Below are positions 35,999 through 47,976 of a DNA stretch of 64,000 nt, in pieces. The notes under the pieces are model-generated. The model did not search any database and was not told where the DNA came from. It saw only the letters and a program-made list of their open reading frames with translations. Source of the DNA: Stutzerimonas stutzeri. GTDB taxonomy: Bacteria; Pseudomonadota; Gammaproteobacteria; Pseudomonadales; Pseudomonadaceae. The stretch spans positions 2,108,001 through 2,172,000 of the forward strand of contig NC_015740.1 of NCBI RefSeq assembly GCF_000219605.1, given 5' to 3'. Position 1 is the first letter of the stretch. The number at the start of each line of letters is the position of its first letter. Position numbers and translations under genes: made by a program.

Positions 35999-36274
35999 AT
36001 GAATACGCGTCTTCCTCTGTTCAAGATCGAAGCCATCCTGCACACCTACCTACGGCCGTTTCAGTGTGAATGCCGCGATGCTTCCGACAGTTCGCTCAGC
36101 GTGCGCCTCTACCATGAACCGCCAGATGAGGAACTGACTGTTCTCGGCATCTCCTACGACCAATGCCGCGACGCGGCCAATTTGGTGCGTCTGGCTCAGG
36201 AACTGCGCATCGAAATGTGCGCCACCCGCAGCACGCTGCCCGCCGAAACGAATCGGAGCGTGCGCACGGAGTGA
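35999..36274 (+). CDS. DUF1652 protein
   Basis: 91 residues. The family pattern is clear: FKIEAILHTYLRPFQCECR at the start, then SLSVRLYHEPPDEELTVLGI and LVRLAQELRIEM. DUF1652 proteins are Pseudomonas-specific small cytosolic proteins of unknown function. GGGAGGATTT gives a strong ribosome site, possibly masked by the hairpin just upstream. It converges on the DUF2061 gene with a 6-bp gap. Confidence 0.85.
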   Translation: MNTRLPLFKIEAILHTYLRPFQCECRDASDSSLSVRLYHEPPDEELTVLGISYDQCRDAANLVRLAQELRIEMCATRSTLPAETNRSVRTE

Positions 36275-36280
36275 CCCGGC

Positions 36281-36565
36281 TCAGCGCGGCGTACGCGCGG
36301 CCCGGCCCCCGGCGGCCTGCCCCCGGCCCATGTACTTGAGGAACACATCGTGGCCGTAGCTGTGGGAGTGGGTCGCCTTCTGCCGGCCGAATCGCTGCCA
36401 GGCGCGTTCGTGCAGGTAGAACACCACGGTGTTGCACAGCGGCTCGATCAAGGCGACGGCGCCACCGATGACGGCGCTTCCGGTCAACGCATAAACGACG
36501 ATGAAAGCCGTGGCGAAGTGCAGCACGGCGAAGGTCAGGGTCTTGACGAGCGGTCGTGGTCTCAT
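36281..36565 (-). CDS. DUF2061 membrane protein
   Basis: 94 residues with two hydrophobic helices (FAVLHFATAFIVVYALTGSAV and GGAVALIEPLCNTVVFYLHE). The family signature TG...E...FYLHERAWQRFGR is intact. The C-terminal tail is basic. Function is not established for DUF2061; it occurs in general-stress clusters. GGGAG precedes the ATG at 36565. Confidence 0.85.
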   Translation of the reverse strand: MRPRPLVKTLTFAVLHFATAFIVVYALTGSAVIGGAVALIEPLCNTVVFYLHERAWQRFGRQKATHSHSYGHDVFLKYMGRGQAAGGRAARTPR

Positions 36566-36672
36566 GGACGGCTCCCGACGGACAGGCACGGCCGTTTGCG
36601 GTCCCGCAACGGCCCTGCGAAAGAGAATGGGGAAGGCCCGGCCGAGATGGCCGGGCAATCAGGCAAGCCGTC

Positions 36673-37203
36673 TCAGCGCTTGGCTTCGACGTTGGGTTCC
36701 AGCGCGCGGGTCAGGTAGGCCTGGGTCAGCTCCGCCAGGTGGTCGCGCAGCCAGTCGGCCATGGCGACCTCTTCTACCAGGATGCGCTCGCAGACTTCCT
36801 TGGTCTGCATGTCGCCGACCGCTTCGGCAGCGGCAATCAGGATCTTGTAGGAGGCGATTTCGAGATTCTCGAAGACGTAGCCCATCTGCGCGCCTTTGAC
36901 GATCTCGTCATTGACCATCATGCCGCCCATGGCCTGCCCCATCGCCATCATCTTGCCGCCGAGGTCCTTGAGGCCGGAATAGGACTTGTCGTAGCGCTGC
37001 AGGCAGCCTTCGATCAGCTTGGCCTGGTTCTGCGTCTCGGTGATGTGCTGCTCGATCCGCGCCTTGAGTTCGGGGTAATGCTCGATACGGCTTGCCTGCT
37101 TGTTCAGCATGGTCTCCGCCTGCGCTTCCATAGCATGCGCATCGCGCAGCCACTCGATGAGGCGTTCGGTACGGACGTCATTGCCGGTCTGTGCACTTTG
37201 CAT
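36673..37203 (-). CDS. DUF892 (YciE/YciF) ferritin-like protein
   Basis: 176 residues, almost entirely helical. The DUF892 four-helix pattern is visible: RLIEWLRDAHAMEAQAETML, HYPELKARIEQHITETQNQA, then YVFENLEIASYKILIAAAEA and EILVEEVAMADWLRDHL-like final helix (ILVEEVAMADWL). Conserved Glu/His positions fit a di-iron ferritin-like site. The family is induced by osmotic and general stress; the activity is not well defined. GAGGAG lies 6 bp before ATG 37203. An AlgU-like promoter candidate lies upstream. Confidence 0.88.
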   Translation of the reverse strand: MQSAQTGNDVRTERLIEWLRDAHAMEAQAETMLNKQASRIEHYPELKARIEQHITETQNQAKLIEGCLQRYDKSYSGLKDLGGKMMAMGQAMGGMMVNDEIVKGAQMGYVFENLEIASYKILIAAAEAVGDMQTKEVCERILVEEVAMADWLRDHLAELTQAYLTRALEPNVEAKR

Positions 37204-37258
37204 GGGATCACTCCTCAGGTCTGGAAAAGTCGGGGGTCGAATGTGGCCCGCTTGGTTT

Positions 37259-37285
37259 TGTGAGAGACCCCGCCAGCAAGAGTTC
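37259..37285 (-). promoter_or_regulatory. Candidate AlgU-like promoter of the DUF892 gene
   Basis: On the minus strand GAACTC (37285-37280), a 16-bp spacer and TCACA (37263-37259) approximate the extracytoplasmic-stress consensus GAACTT-N16/17-TCTGA or TCAAA. It is about 55 bp upstream of the start codon. The -10 match is partial. Confidence 0.3.
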
Positions 37286-37323
37286 CCCCTACCCGACCGG
37301 CGCGCCCCCAGGCGCAACGGCCT

Positions 37324-37351
37324 GAACTTTTGCCAGACACAGCCTGTCACT
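37324..37351 (+). promoter_or_regulatory. Candidate AlgU-like promoter of the MscS gene
   Basis: GAACTT (37324-37329) matches the AlgU -35 exactly; after 17 bp comes TCACT (37347-37351), a partial -10. It lies 30-60 bp before the possible start codons of the mechanosensitive channel, and is divergent from a similar site for the DUF892 gene. Confidence 0.35.
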
Positions 37352-37406
37352 GGCCCTGACGAACGGTTAACCGGAGCCCCACGCCATCGAACTGCCCGCC
37401 TATCTC

Positions 37407-38519
37407 TTGCAATGGGACCAGTACATCAGCCAGCCAGCGCTGCGCACGCTCGCTGCAGCCTTGTTCGTGGTGCTTATCCTCAGTCTGTTCGGCCGTCTGC
37501 TGACCGCTCTGATGCTGCGCCTGGCGCGGGCCTTCCTGTTCACCCGCGAGCTGTCCGAACAGCTGGAAAAGCCCATCCGCGTGCTGCTGCCACTGATGGG
37601 CCTGCAGGGCGTCTGGACCTCGGCGCCTGATGACCTGCTGCTGATCGGCGGCGCGCGGCATGTGACCACGCTTCTGATCATCGGCACCCTGACCTGGCTG
37701 GTGATGCGCCTGCTGCGCGGCCTTCAGCAGTTCATCCAGCTGCGCAACCCGGTGGATGTGGTCGACAACCTGCGTGCCCGGCAGATCCAGACGCAATCTC
37801 GAGTATTGCTGCGGACCCTGGCGTTCTTCGTTCTGCTGATCGGTGCCGCGGCGATGCTGATGACCTTCCCCGGCGCACGCCAGTTCGGTGCCAGCCTGCT
37901 GGCTTCGGCGGGGCTTGCGGGTCTTGCGGTGGGCTTTGCCGCGAGGCCGGTACTGGCCAACCTGATCGCCGGACTGCAGATCGCCATGACCCAGCCGATC
38001 CGCCTGGATGACGTTGTGATCGTCGAGAACGAATGGGGCCGCATCGAGGAAATCACCGGCACTTACGTGGTGGTGCGGATCTGGGACGACCGCCGGCTGG
38101 TCGTGCCGCTGCAGTACTTCATCGAAAAGCCTTTCCAGAACTGGACCCGTCGTGGCTCGAGCCTGATCGGCACGGTGTTTCTCTGGGCCGACTACAGCCT
38201 GCCTCTGGAGCCGCTGCGCGAGGAGCTGCGGCGGCTCTGCAAGGACGTTCCCGAACTGTGGGACGGCCGGGTCTGCGTGCTGCAGGTGACCGATGCCAGC
38301 GAGAAGTCCATCCAGCTGCGCGCCCTGGTCAGCTCCCTGGACTCTTCACGCAACTGGGACCTGCGCTGCCACATCCGCGAGAACCTGCTGGGCTTCATCC
38401 AGCGGCAGTACCCGCATTCGCTGCCGCAGGTCCGGGCCGATCTGAGCGTCGGACACAAGCAGCGCGTCGATATGTCGCAGCCGGAGCACGTCGAGCCGGA
38501 ACGCCAGCCTCCGGTGTAG
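37407..38519 (+). CDS. MscS-type mechanosensitive ion channel
   Basis: At least 370 residues. N-terminal membrane helices lead to the pore-lining TM3 and beta domain: LLASAGLAGLAVGFAARPVL, NLIAGLQIAMTQPIRLDDVV, then the C-terminal cytosolic vestibule. It relieves turgor on osmotic downshift. The start is unusual: the in-frame codons after the stop at 37368 offer only ATC 37386, CTG 37392 and TTG 37407. GGAG at 37373-37376 is ideally spaced from ATC 37386, which would add IELPAYL; TTG 37407 is given here as the conventional choice. Confidence 0.9.
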   Translation: MQWDQYISQPALRTLAAALFVVLILSLFGRLLTALMLRLARAFLFTRELSEQLEKPIRVLLPLMGLQGVWTSAPDDLLLIGGARHVTTLLIIGTLTWLVMRLLRGLQQFIQLRNPVDVVDNLRARQIQTQSRVLLRTLAFFVLLIGAAAMLMTFPGARQFGASLLASAGLAGLAVGFAARPVLANLIAGLQIAMTQPIRLDDVVIVENEWGRIEEITGTYVVVRIWDDRRLVVPLQYFIEKPFQNWTRRGSSLIGTVFLWADYSLPLEPLREELRRLCKDVPELWDGRVCVLQVTDASEKSIQLRALVSSLDSSRNWDLRCHIRENLLGFIQRQYPHSLPQVRADLSVGHKQRVDMSQPEHVEPERQPPV

Positions 38520-38522
38520 GCG

Positions 38523-39029
38523 TCAGGTGCCTTCACCCTGCTCGAGCTTCTCCACCAGCTGCGCATACTTGTTTTCCAGCTGGGTCAGGCCGTGCCGCGC
38601 CGCCTGCTTGCGAATCTCGACGCGGTCGCCGTCGAACTGCACCGTTTCGCTCACCACCACCTGTCGCTCGCCCCGCATCAGTGCATAGGCGTAGCACTGC
38701 GTGCCGCCTTCATCCTCCTGATCGTCGTCGGCCACGCCGGTATTGGCCACTGCCAGCGTGGCGACACTGGCGTTCAGCGCACCGATGGCCATCTCGCGGG
38801 CCACCTCTTCGCTGGTCAGGCCGAATTTCTCGATAGTCTCGAAATCCACGTTGAGCAGGCGGTTCTTGGCTTTCGGCGAGTAGACGACGAACCCGCTGTC
38901 GAGCACCTGGCCGCAACCCGGGATGTCTCCCAGCAGCGAGGCCATCAAACCGCAGGTACAGGATTCAGCAGTGGTCAGCTTGAGTTCCTCGCGCTGCAGG
39001 AATGCCACGACTCGTTCGATCTCTTGCAT
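38523..39029 (-). CDS. CinA C-terminal domain family protein (PncC-like amidohydrolase)
   Basis: 168 residues equal to one CinA_C domain. The catalytic block is TTAESCTCGLMASLLGDIPG, with YSPKAKNRLL and MAIGALNASVATLAVANTGVA following. The usual ESCTGG reads ESCTCG here. Stand-alone CinA_C proteins deamidate nicotinamide mononucleotide in NAD salvage, but this stress-island paralogue differs from the standard pncC and its activity is uncertain. It converges on mscS with a 3-bp gap. Confidence 0.85.
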   Translation of the reverse strand: MQEIERVVAFLQREELKLTTAESCTCGLMASLLGDIPGCGQVLDSGFVVYSPKAKNRLLNVDFETIEKFGLTSEEVAREMAIGALNASVATLAVANTGVADDDQEDEGGTQCYAYALMRGERQVVVSETVQFDGDRVEIRKQAARHGLTQLENKYAQLVEKLEQGEGT

Positions 39030-39133
39030 GTTTTTTGCTCCGCCACAAATGGGCCTTCAGGTTCGTGTTCTGAATTCGGAGCGGGTTGGCCTGGCGCGAG
39101 TTCCGACCGCGGTCGTCTGTTCTAGTTTTTTAA

Positions 39134-39160
39134 GAACTTCTACCGCGACATCGGGTCTGG
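39134..39160 (+). promoter_or_regulatory. AlgU (sigma-22)-type promoter of glgA
   Basis: GAACTT (39134-39139), a 16-bp spacer and TCTGG (39156-39160) match 10 of 11 positions of the Pseudomonas AlgU consensus GAACTT-N16/17-TCTGA. Transcription would start near 39167, leaving a leader of about 160 nt before glgA. This would place the whole glgA-treZ-malQ-treY operon under envelope/osmotic stress control. Confidence 0.6.
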
Positions 39161-39327
39161 TTTTTGGTAGGGCCGGCGCAGCTCTACCTGCCCTCGCGGC
39201 AGCTCCTAACAATCGTTTTTGCCTGGTCGTGTTCATGGTATGTGGCGGTCATCAGATCGTTGCATGGGAGAAATATGCTCGTAGCTGGCACCGGCACCTG
39301 GAACGCCGGGGCTCTGGGGAGATCGTG

Positions 39328-40878
39328 ATGAGTATTGCCGCTGTGAACGCCCGGCCTCTCGGACTACCGAAGGCCCAACCCGCTGTGCCCCCGGTTACTC
39401 GCCCTGCTCTGCAGATTCGCAGTAGCCACGATGACAAACGCAAGATCCTGTTCGTGACCTCCGAGCTGACTGACCTGGTCAAGACCGGCGGGCTCGCCGA
39501 CGTGTCCGCCGCCCTGCCCCGAGCACTTGGCGCACGCCACGATGTGCGTGTGCTGATTCCCGGTTATTCGCAAGTGATCAACAGCGGCCACCCTATCCGC
39601 ATTGTCGGCTCGCTGAGCGGATACGCCGAGGTACCCGGCTGCCGCATCGGCCGCATCGACATGCCGGATGGCCTGATCATCTATGTGCTGATCAGCCCTG
39701 AACTCTACGAGCGCGATGGTTCACCCTACGTCGACGGACACGGCAACGACTGGCTGGACAACCCGGTCCGCTTCGCCCGCCTCGGCCTGGCCGCTGCCGA
39801 GATCGCCGCCGGCACCGCCTGCATCAGCTGGGCGCCAGAGCTGGTCCACGCCCATGACTGGCCGGCAGGTCTGGCACCGGCGTACATGCACTGGCGCGGA
39901 CTGTCGACGCCCAGCGTGTTCACCATCCACAACCTCGCCTATCAGGGCAACATCGACATGTCCCAGCGGCGTCAGCTGGGCATTCCCGGCGAGGCCTGCG
40001 ACCCGGAGCGCATGGAGTTCTACGGCAAGCTGTCGCTGCTCAAGGCCGGCATCGCCTATGCCAATCACGTCACCACCGTGAGCTCGACCTACGCCAGGGA
40101 GATCACCACGCCGGAGTTCGGCTGCGGCATGGAAGGGTTCCTCAGCATGAAGGCCCGCCAGGGCCTGCTCAGCGGCTTGCTCAACGGCATCGACGATAGC
40201 TGGGAGCCGGAAAGCGACCCTTACCTCGTCAGCGGCTTCAGTGCCCGTGACTGGGCCGGCAAGCAGGCTAATGCCGCCTATGTGCGGGACGCGTTCGGGC
40301 TGGAGAAGCGCGACGCTCCGCTGTTCGCCGTGGTCTCGCGCCTGGTGCATCAGAAAGGCGTGGACCTGACCCTCGATGTGGCCCATGCCATCGTCGAAGG
40401 CGGCGGTCAGCTGGCCATTCTCGGCCAGGGCGAGAGCCAGATCGAAGCGCAGGTCCGTCAGCTGGCCGAGCAGTATCCCGGACAGGTCGGAGCGCACATC
40501 GGCTTCAACGAGACCGACGCGCGCCGTCTGTTCGCCGGCAGCGACTTCCTGCTCATGCCGTCACGCTACGAGCCCTGCGGCCTGAGCCAGATGTACGCCC
40601 AGCGCTACGCCTCGCTGCCCATCGCCCGGCGTACCGGCGGGCTTGCGGACTCCATCGAGGACGGCATCACCGGGTTCCTGTTCGACGCACCCGACGCGGC
40701 CAGCTATCGCCAGGCCGTACAGCGCGCCCTGGCGGTGCATCACCACCCTGAACTGCTCGGCGCCATGCGCTGCCGGGCCATGGCGGCCGGATTCTTCTGG
40801 CGCCATGCCATCGAACCCTATGACGCGCTCTACCAGCAGCTGCTCGGGGAGCGCCGCGAGGTTCGTCTTTTAATCTGA
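39328..40878 (+). CDS. glgA: Glycogen synthase
   Basis: 516 residues, GT5 family. The N-terminal sugar-nucleotide loop is KTGGLADVSAALPRAL, the middle has VHAHDWPAG, and the C-terminal retaining motif is EPCGLSQMYAQRYASLPI followed by RRTGGLADS. It extends alpha-1,4-glucan from ADP- or UDP-glucose. No glgC is in the window, so the donor supply is unclear. An N-terminal extension of about 38 residues precedes the usual start. GGGGAG precedes ATG 39328. It opens the glucan/trehalose operon. Confidence 0.95.
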   Translation: MSIAAVNARPLGLPKAQPAVPPVTRPALQIRSSHDDKRKILFVTSELTDLVKTGGLADVSAALPRALGARHDVRVLIPGYSQVINSGHPIRIVGSLSGYAEVPGCRIGRIDMPDGLIIYVLISPELYERDGSPYVDGHGNDWLDNPVRFARLGLAAAEIAAGTACISWAPELVHAHDWPAGLAPAYMHWRGLSTPSVFTIHNLAYQGNIDMSQRRQLGIPGEACDPERMEFYGKLSLLKAGIAYANHVTTVSSTYAREITTPEFGCGMEGFLSMKARQGLLSGLLNGIDDSWEPESDPYLVSGFSARDWAGKQANAAYVRDAFGLEKRDAPLFAVVSRLVHQKGVDLTLDVAHAIVEGGGQLAILGQGESQIEAQVRQLAEQYPGQVGAHIGFNETDARRLFAGSDFLLMPSRYEPCGLSQMYAQRYASLPIARRTGGLADSIEDGITGFLFDAPDAASYRQAVQRALAVHHHPELLGAMRCRAMAAGFFWRHAIEPYDALYQQLLGERREVRLLI

Positions 40879-40890
40879 AGAGGCTATTCA

Positions 40891-42663
40891 ATGCACAAGC
40901 AGCGTGCCTTTATCGGGCATCACGGTCCGGAACTGCTGGATGACGGGACCACCCGCTTCAGGATCTGGGCGCCCGATGCGCAAAACGTCAGTCTGATCGT
41001 GGTTGGCGCCCAAACGCTGCCGATGACCCCCAACGAAGATGGCTGGTACAGCATCGATGCCCCTTACGGAGCCGGCACCCTCTACCGCTTTCTCATCGAC
41101 GATGAGTTACAGGTGCCGGACCCCGCCTCCCGCGCCCAGGCCGGCGACGTGCACGCGCCCAGCCTGGTCGTCGACACCAGCAGCAACTATCTGTGGCGCA
41201 ACCCGAACTGGCTGGGTCGTCCCTGGGAGGAAACCGTCCTCTACGAGATGCACGTCGGGCTGTACGGCGGCTTCGCCGCCATGGAGCAACACCTCGCCGA
41301 CCTGGCGGAGCTTGGCGTTACCGCCATCGAGCTGATGCCGATCGCTGAATTCCCCGGCGATCGCAACTGGGGCTACGACGGCGTCCTGCCCTATGCGCCG
41401 GAAGCCGCCTACGGAAGCCCGGAAGAACTCAAGCACCTGATCGACACCGCCCACGGGCTGGGCCTGATGGTCTTTCTCGACGTGGTCTACAACCACTTCG
41501 GGCCGGACGGCAACTACCTGGGCCGCTATGCCAAGCACTTCTTCCGCCACGACCAGCAGACGCCCTGGGGCGACGGCATCGATTTCCGCCGCCGCGAAGT
41601 GCGCGACTTCTTCATCGACAACACCCTGATGTGGCTGTTGGACTACCGCTTCGACGGGCTGCGCTTCGACGCCGTGCATGCGATTCCCGACCGCAGTTTC
41701 CTCACCGAGCTGGCCGAGCGCGTGCACGCCAGCGTCGAGCCTGGCCGCCACGTGCACCTGGTACTGGAAAACGAGGACAACCGCGCTAGCCTGCTGACCG
41801 CCGGCTTCACTGCGCAGTGGAACGACGACGGCCACAACGTGCTGCATGCCCTGCTCACCGACGAGAGTCAGGGCTACTACGCCGACTATCACCAGGACGC
41901 CACGACCAAGCTGGCGCGTTTCCTCGGTGAAGGCTTCATCTACCAGGGGCAGAACAATCGTCGCGGTGAAGCACGTGGCGAGCCCAGCGGCCATCTGCCG
42001 CCGACCTCCTTCGTGCTGTTCCTGCAGAACCATGATCAGACCGGCAACCGCGCCTTCGGCGAGCGCCTGGTCAGCCTGGCCGATGCCGACGCATTGCGTG
42101 CTGCTACCGCCGTGCTGCTGCTGTCGCCCATGGTGCCTCTGTTGTTCATGGGCGAGGAATGGGGGGCGCGCCAACCATTCCTGTTCTTCACCAGCCACCA
42201 CGGCGAACTGGCCGATGCAGTGCGCGAAGGGCGGCGCAACGAGTTCGCCGAGTTTGCCGAGTTCGCCGACGAAGCCACCCGCGAGCGCATTCCCGACCCC
42301 AACGCGGTTTCCACCTTCGAAAATTCGCGCCCGGATTTCAGCGCCCGCCAGGAACCTGGGCATGCCGAATGGTATGCGCTGTATCGCGAGTTGCTGGGCA
42401 TCCGCCACCGGGAGATCGTGCCGCGCCTGCAGGGTGCGCGCTTTCTCGAATCCCGTGTGCTGGCGCAAGCGGCGGTGCTCTCCCGCTGGCAGCTCGGCGA
42501 TGGCAGCCGGCTGCGTCTGGAGCTCAACCTTGGCACCCAGGCCGCACCCCTTCCGACGGCATCGATCAGCGGCGAGCTGCTGTTCGCCAGCCGCGAGGCC
42601 ACGCATGCGCATGACCAGTTGGCACCTCGTATGGCCAGGCTGTATCTGGAGAAAGCCACATGA
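40891..42663 (+). CDS. treZ: Malto-oligosyltrehalose trehalohydrolase
   Basis: 590 residues, GH13. An N-terminal CBM48 domain (TRFRIWAPDAQNVSLIV) is followed by the catalytic barrel. Active-site segments are FDGLRFDAVHAI (nucleophile Asp), VHLVLENEDN (Glu) and FLQNHDQTGNRAFG (Asp). It releases trehalose from maltooligosyl-trehalose made by TreY. It lies 12 bp after glgA and overlaps malQ by 4 bp. Confidence 0.95.
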   Translation: MHKQRAFIGHHGPELLDDGTTRFRIWAPDAQNVSLIVVGAQTLPMTPNEDGWYSIDAPYGAGTLYRFLIDDELQVPDPASRAQAGDVHAPSLVVDTSSNYLWRNPNWLGRPWEETVLYEMHVGLYGGFAAMEQHLADLAELGVTAIELMPIAEFPGDRNWGYDGVLPYAPEAAYGSPEELKHLIDTAHGLGLMVFLDVVYNHFGPDGNYLGRYAKHFFRHDQQTPWGDGIDFRRREVRDFFIDNTLMWLLDYRFDGLRFDAVHAIPDRSFLTELAERVHASVEPGRHVHLVLENEDNRASLLTAGFTAQWNDDGHNVLHALLTDESQGYYADYHQDATTKLARFLGEGFIYQGQNNRRGEARGEPSGHLPPTSFVLFLQNHDQTGNRAFGERLVSLADADALRAATAVLLLSPMVPLLFMGEEWGARQPFLFFTSHHGELADAVREGRRNEFAEFAEFADEATRERIPDPNAVSTFENSRPDFSARQEPGHAEWYALYRELLGIRHREIVPRLQGARFLESRVLAQAAVLSRWQLGDGSRLRLELNLGTQAAPLPTASISGELLFASREATHAHDQLAPRMARLYLEKAT

Positions 42664-44731
42664 GTGACGAAGCCCTGATCCGCCTGGCTGACGCAGCCGG
42701 GTTGTCCATCGACTGGGTGGACGCCGACAACCGTCAGCAGCGGGTGGAGCCGCAAGTACTGCGTGAAGTGCTCGGTTGCCTCGGACTCGAGGCAGATACC
42801 GATCAGCAGATCGAAGCCAGCCTGAAAGTCATCGCGCATCAGAACAACCACGGCGGTGTACCGCCGCTGCTGACCTGCGACCAGAACGCCGTGCTGGAGC
42901 TGGCGGCCTACTTCCCGCCGTCCAGCCGTTACGAACTGGTGGCCGAACAGGGCGACGTGCTGCACGGCACGCTGGACGACCAGGCACGGCTGCATGTGCC
43001 GGACACCCCGGGCTATCACCGCCTGAGGATCGACGAGACCGAACTGATCGTGGCGGTCGCGCCGCCCTCGTGCCCCACGGTTGCGCAGCTCGCAGGCCCG
43101 AACGCCTGGGGGCTGACGGCCCAGCTGTACAGCCTGCGCCGACCAGGCGACGGCGGGCTGGGCGACACCCAGGCGCTGGAAGCCCTGGTGCGCAATGCCG
43201 GTGCCCATGGAGCCGACGTGCTAGGCATCAGCCCGGTGCATGCCATGTTCGGTGCGCATATCAATCAGTACAGTCCCTACTCGCCCTCCAGCCGCCTGTT
43301 TTACAACGTGCTGCACGCAGCGCCGGGCTCCATTCTCGGCGAATGGCCGGTGCGTCAGGCCATCGAGGCGTGCAGACTCGGCGAGGAGCTGGAGCGCCTC
43401 GAGCGACTGGACCTGATCGACTGGCCTGCCGTGGCGCAATCGCGTCAGCGCCTGCTGCGCCAGCTGTTCGACGACTTCAGCCAGGGCGAGAACCCGCAAC
43501 AGGCCGATTTCGACAGTTTTCGCGCCAATGGCGGCGAAGCGCTGGAGAACCATTGCCGTTTCGAGGCGCTGCACCAGCATCTGCGTGACGCCGAAGGCCA
43601 TCCGCAGCATTGGCGCAACTGGCCGCAGGACTACCGCGACCCGGCCAGCCCGGCAGTGGAACGCTTCGCCCGCGAACATGCCGACGAGGTCAGCTATCAC
43701 GCCTTCGGCCAGTGGCTGATGGCGCGCGGGCTCGAGCGCGCACAGGTTGCCGCACGCAGCGCAGGCATGCGCATCGGTCTGGTCTCCGACCTTGCCGTCG
43801 GCGCCGACGGCGGTGGCAGCCAGGCCTGGAGCCGCCAGGGCGAACTGCTCGCTTCGCTGAGCGTCGGCGCACCGCCGGACGTGATGAACCGCGACGGACA
43901 GAACTGGGGCATCTCCGCGTTCTCGCCCTGGGGCCTGCGTCAGCATGGCTTCCGAGCCTATATCGAAATGCTGCGCGCCAATCTCGCCCACGCCGGCGGC
44001 ATGCGCATCGACCACGTGCTGGGCCTCAAGCGCCTGTGGGTGGTGCCGGCCGGCGCCGACCCCAAGCGCGGCGTGTACCTCAACTTCCCCTTCGACGACA
44101 TGCTGCGCCTGCTCTGCCTGGAGGCCTGGCGGCATCAGGCGGTGATCCTCGGCGAGGATCTCGGCACCATTCCCCACGGGTTTCGTGACGTGCTCGCCGC
44201 CAAGGGCATCCTCGGCATGCGGGTACTGCTGTTCGAACAGCACGACGGCCATTTCCAGCGTGCCGACCAGTATTCCGACCAGGCCCTGGCGACCAGTACC
44301 ACCCACGACATCCCGACCCTGAGGGGCTGGTGGAACGGCCATGACATCGACTGGCGCATCAAGGTCGGTCAGGTGCAGGAAGCCGATCGCGATCAGCAAT
44401 GGCGTTCCCGCGAACATGAGCGCGCCGGGCTCAACCGTGCGCTCTGCGAGGATGGCGGAAAAGATCCTCATCATCTGCTGAGCGCCGAACAAGCCGTCGA
44501 TGCCGCCGCCTGTTTTCTCGGCCACACCCGCGCGCCGCTGGTGCTGTTTCCGGTCGAGGACGCCCTCGGCCTGGAGGAACAGACCAACATGCCGGGCATC
44601 GTCGAAACCCACCCCAACTGGCGTCGCCGCTATCCCGGCGACAGTGCAACGCTGCTCGACGGCGAAGCCAGCCGCCGGCGCCTGGAATGCCTGGCGCAGG
44701 CACGCCGCAACCATCGTGGAGCTGCGCATCG

Positions 44732-44735
<4 letters not shown>
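42660..44735 (+). CDS. malQ: 4-alpha-glucanotransferase
   Basis: 691 residues, GH77. Catalytic segments are MRIDHVLGLKRLW (nucleophile Asp), ILGEDLGTIP (acid/base Glu) and STTHDIPTLRGWW (stabilising Asp). The N-terminal 100 residues form the beta-rich domain seen in MalQ. It disproportionates short maltodextrins left by TreY/TreZ and debranching. Start and stop both overlap their neighbours by ATGA. Confidence 0.95.
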
Positions 44736-47538
<2,803 letters not shown>

Positions 47539-47542
<4 letters not shown>

Positions 47543-47877
47543 GTGCAGAAGAAAAACGTATCCGCGAGTTCGCCTACCAGATCTGGCAGTCCGAAGGCTG
47601 CCCGCACGGCGAGGAAGAGCGTCACTGGGAGATGGCTCGCAAGCTGGTCGAGGCCGAAAAAGGGGCCCCCGTGGCCAAACCGGCGACCCGCGCGCGCAAA
47701 ACCGCCACCAAGCCCACCGATGCCACACCGAAGGTCAAGGAAGCGCCGGCTGCGAAGCCCCGCGCGAGCCGTGCCAGTGCCAAGGCTGATACCGCCAAGG
47801 CGGACACCGACGCCAAGGCCGGCACACCGGAAACCATCAAGAAGACCCGTACCCCGCGCGCAAAGAAGGAAAGCTGA
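47539..47877 (+). CDS. DUF2934 small protein with basic tail
   Basis: 112 residues. The N-terminal DUF2934 helix pair (RIREFAYQIWQSEGCPHGEE, RHWEMARKLVEAE) is followed by an Ala/Lys/Thr-rich disordered tail (ATKPTDATPKVKEAP, RASRASAKADTAK). The tail resembles DNA- or polyanion-binding tails. Function unknown, but this small gene is typically found inside treY-glgX clusters of Pseudomonas. ATGA overlap with treY; 99 bp separate it from glgX. Confidence 0.88.
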
Positions 47878-47976
47878 CCGGCGGCAGGCAATCTTGTCGG
47901 CGTCGGTTCGGTCCAATGACCGTCCGCGCCGACAGGCGCTTCGCTGTGCCTTCCTGAATCCGTCCTTGGAGTTTTC

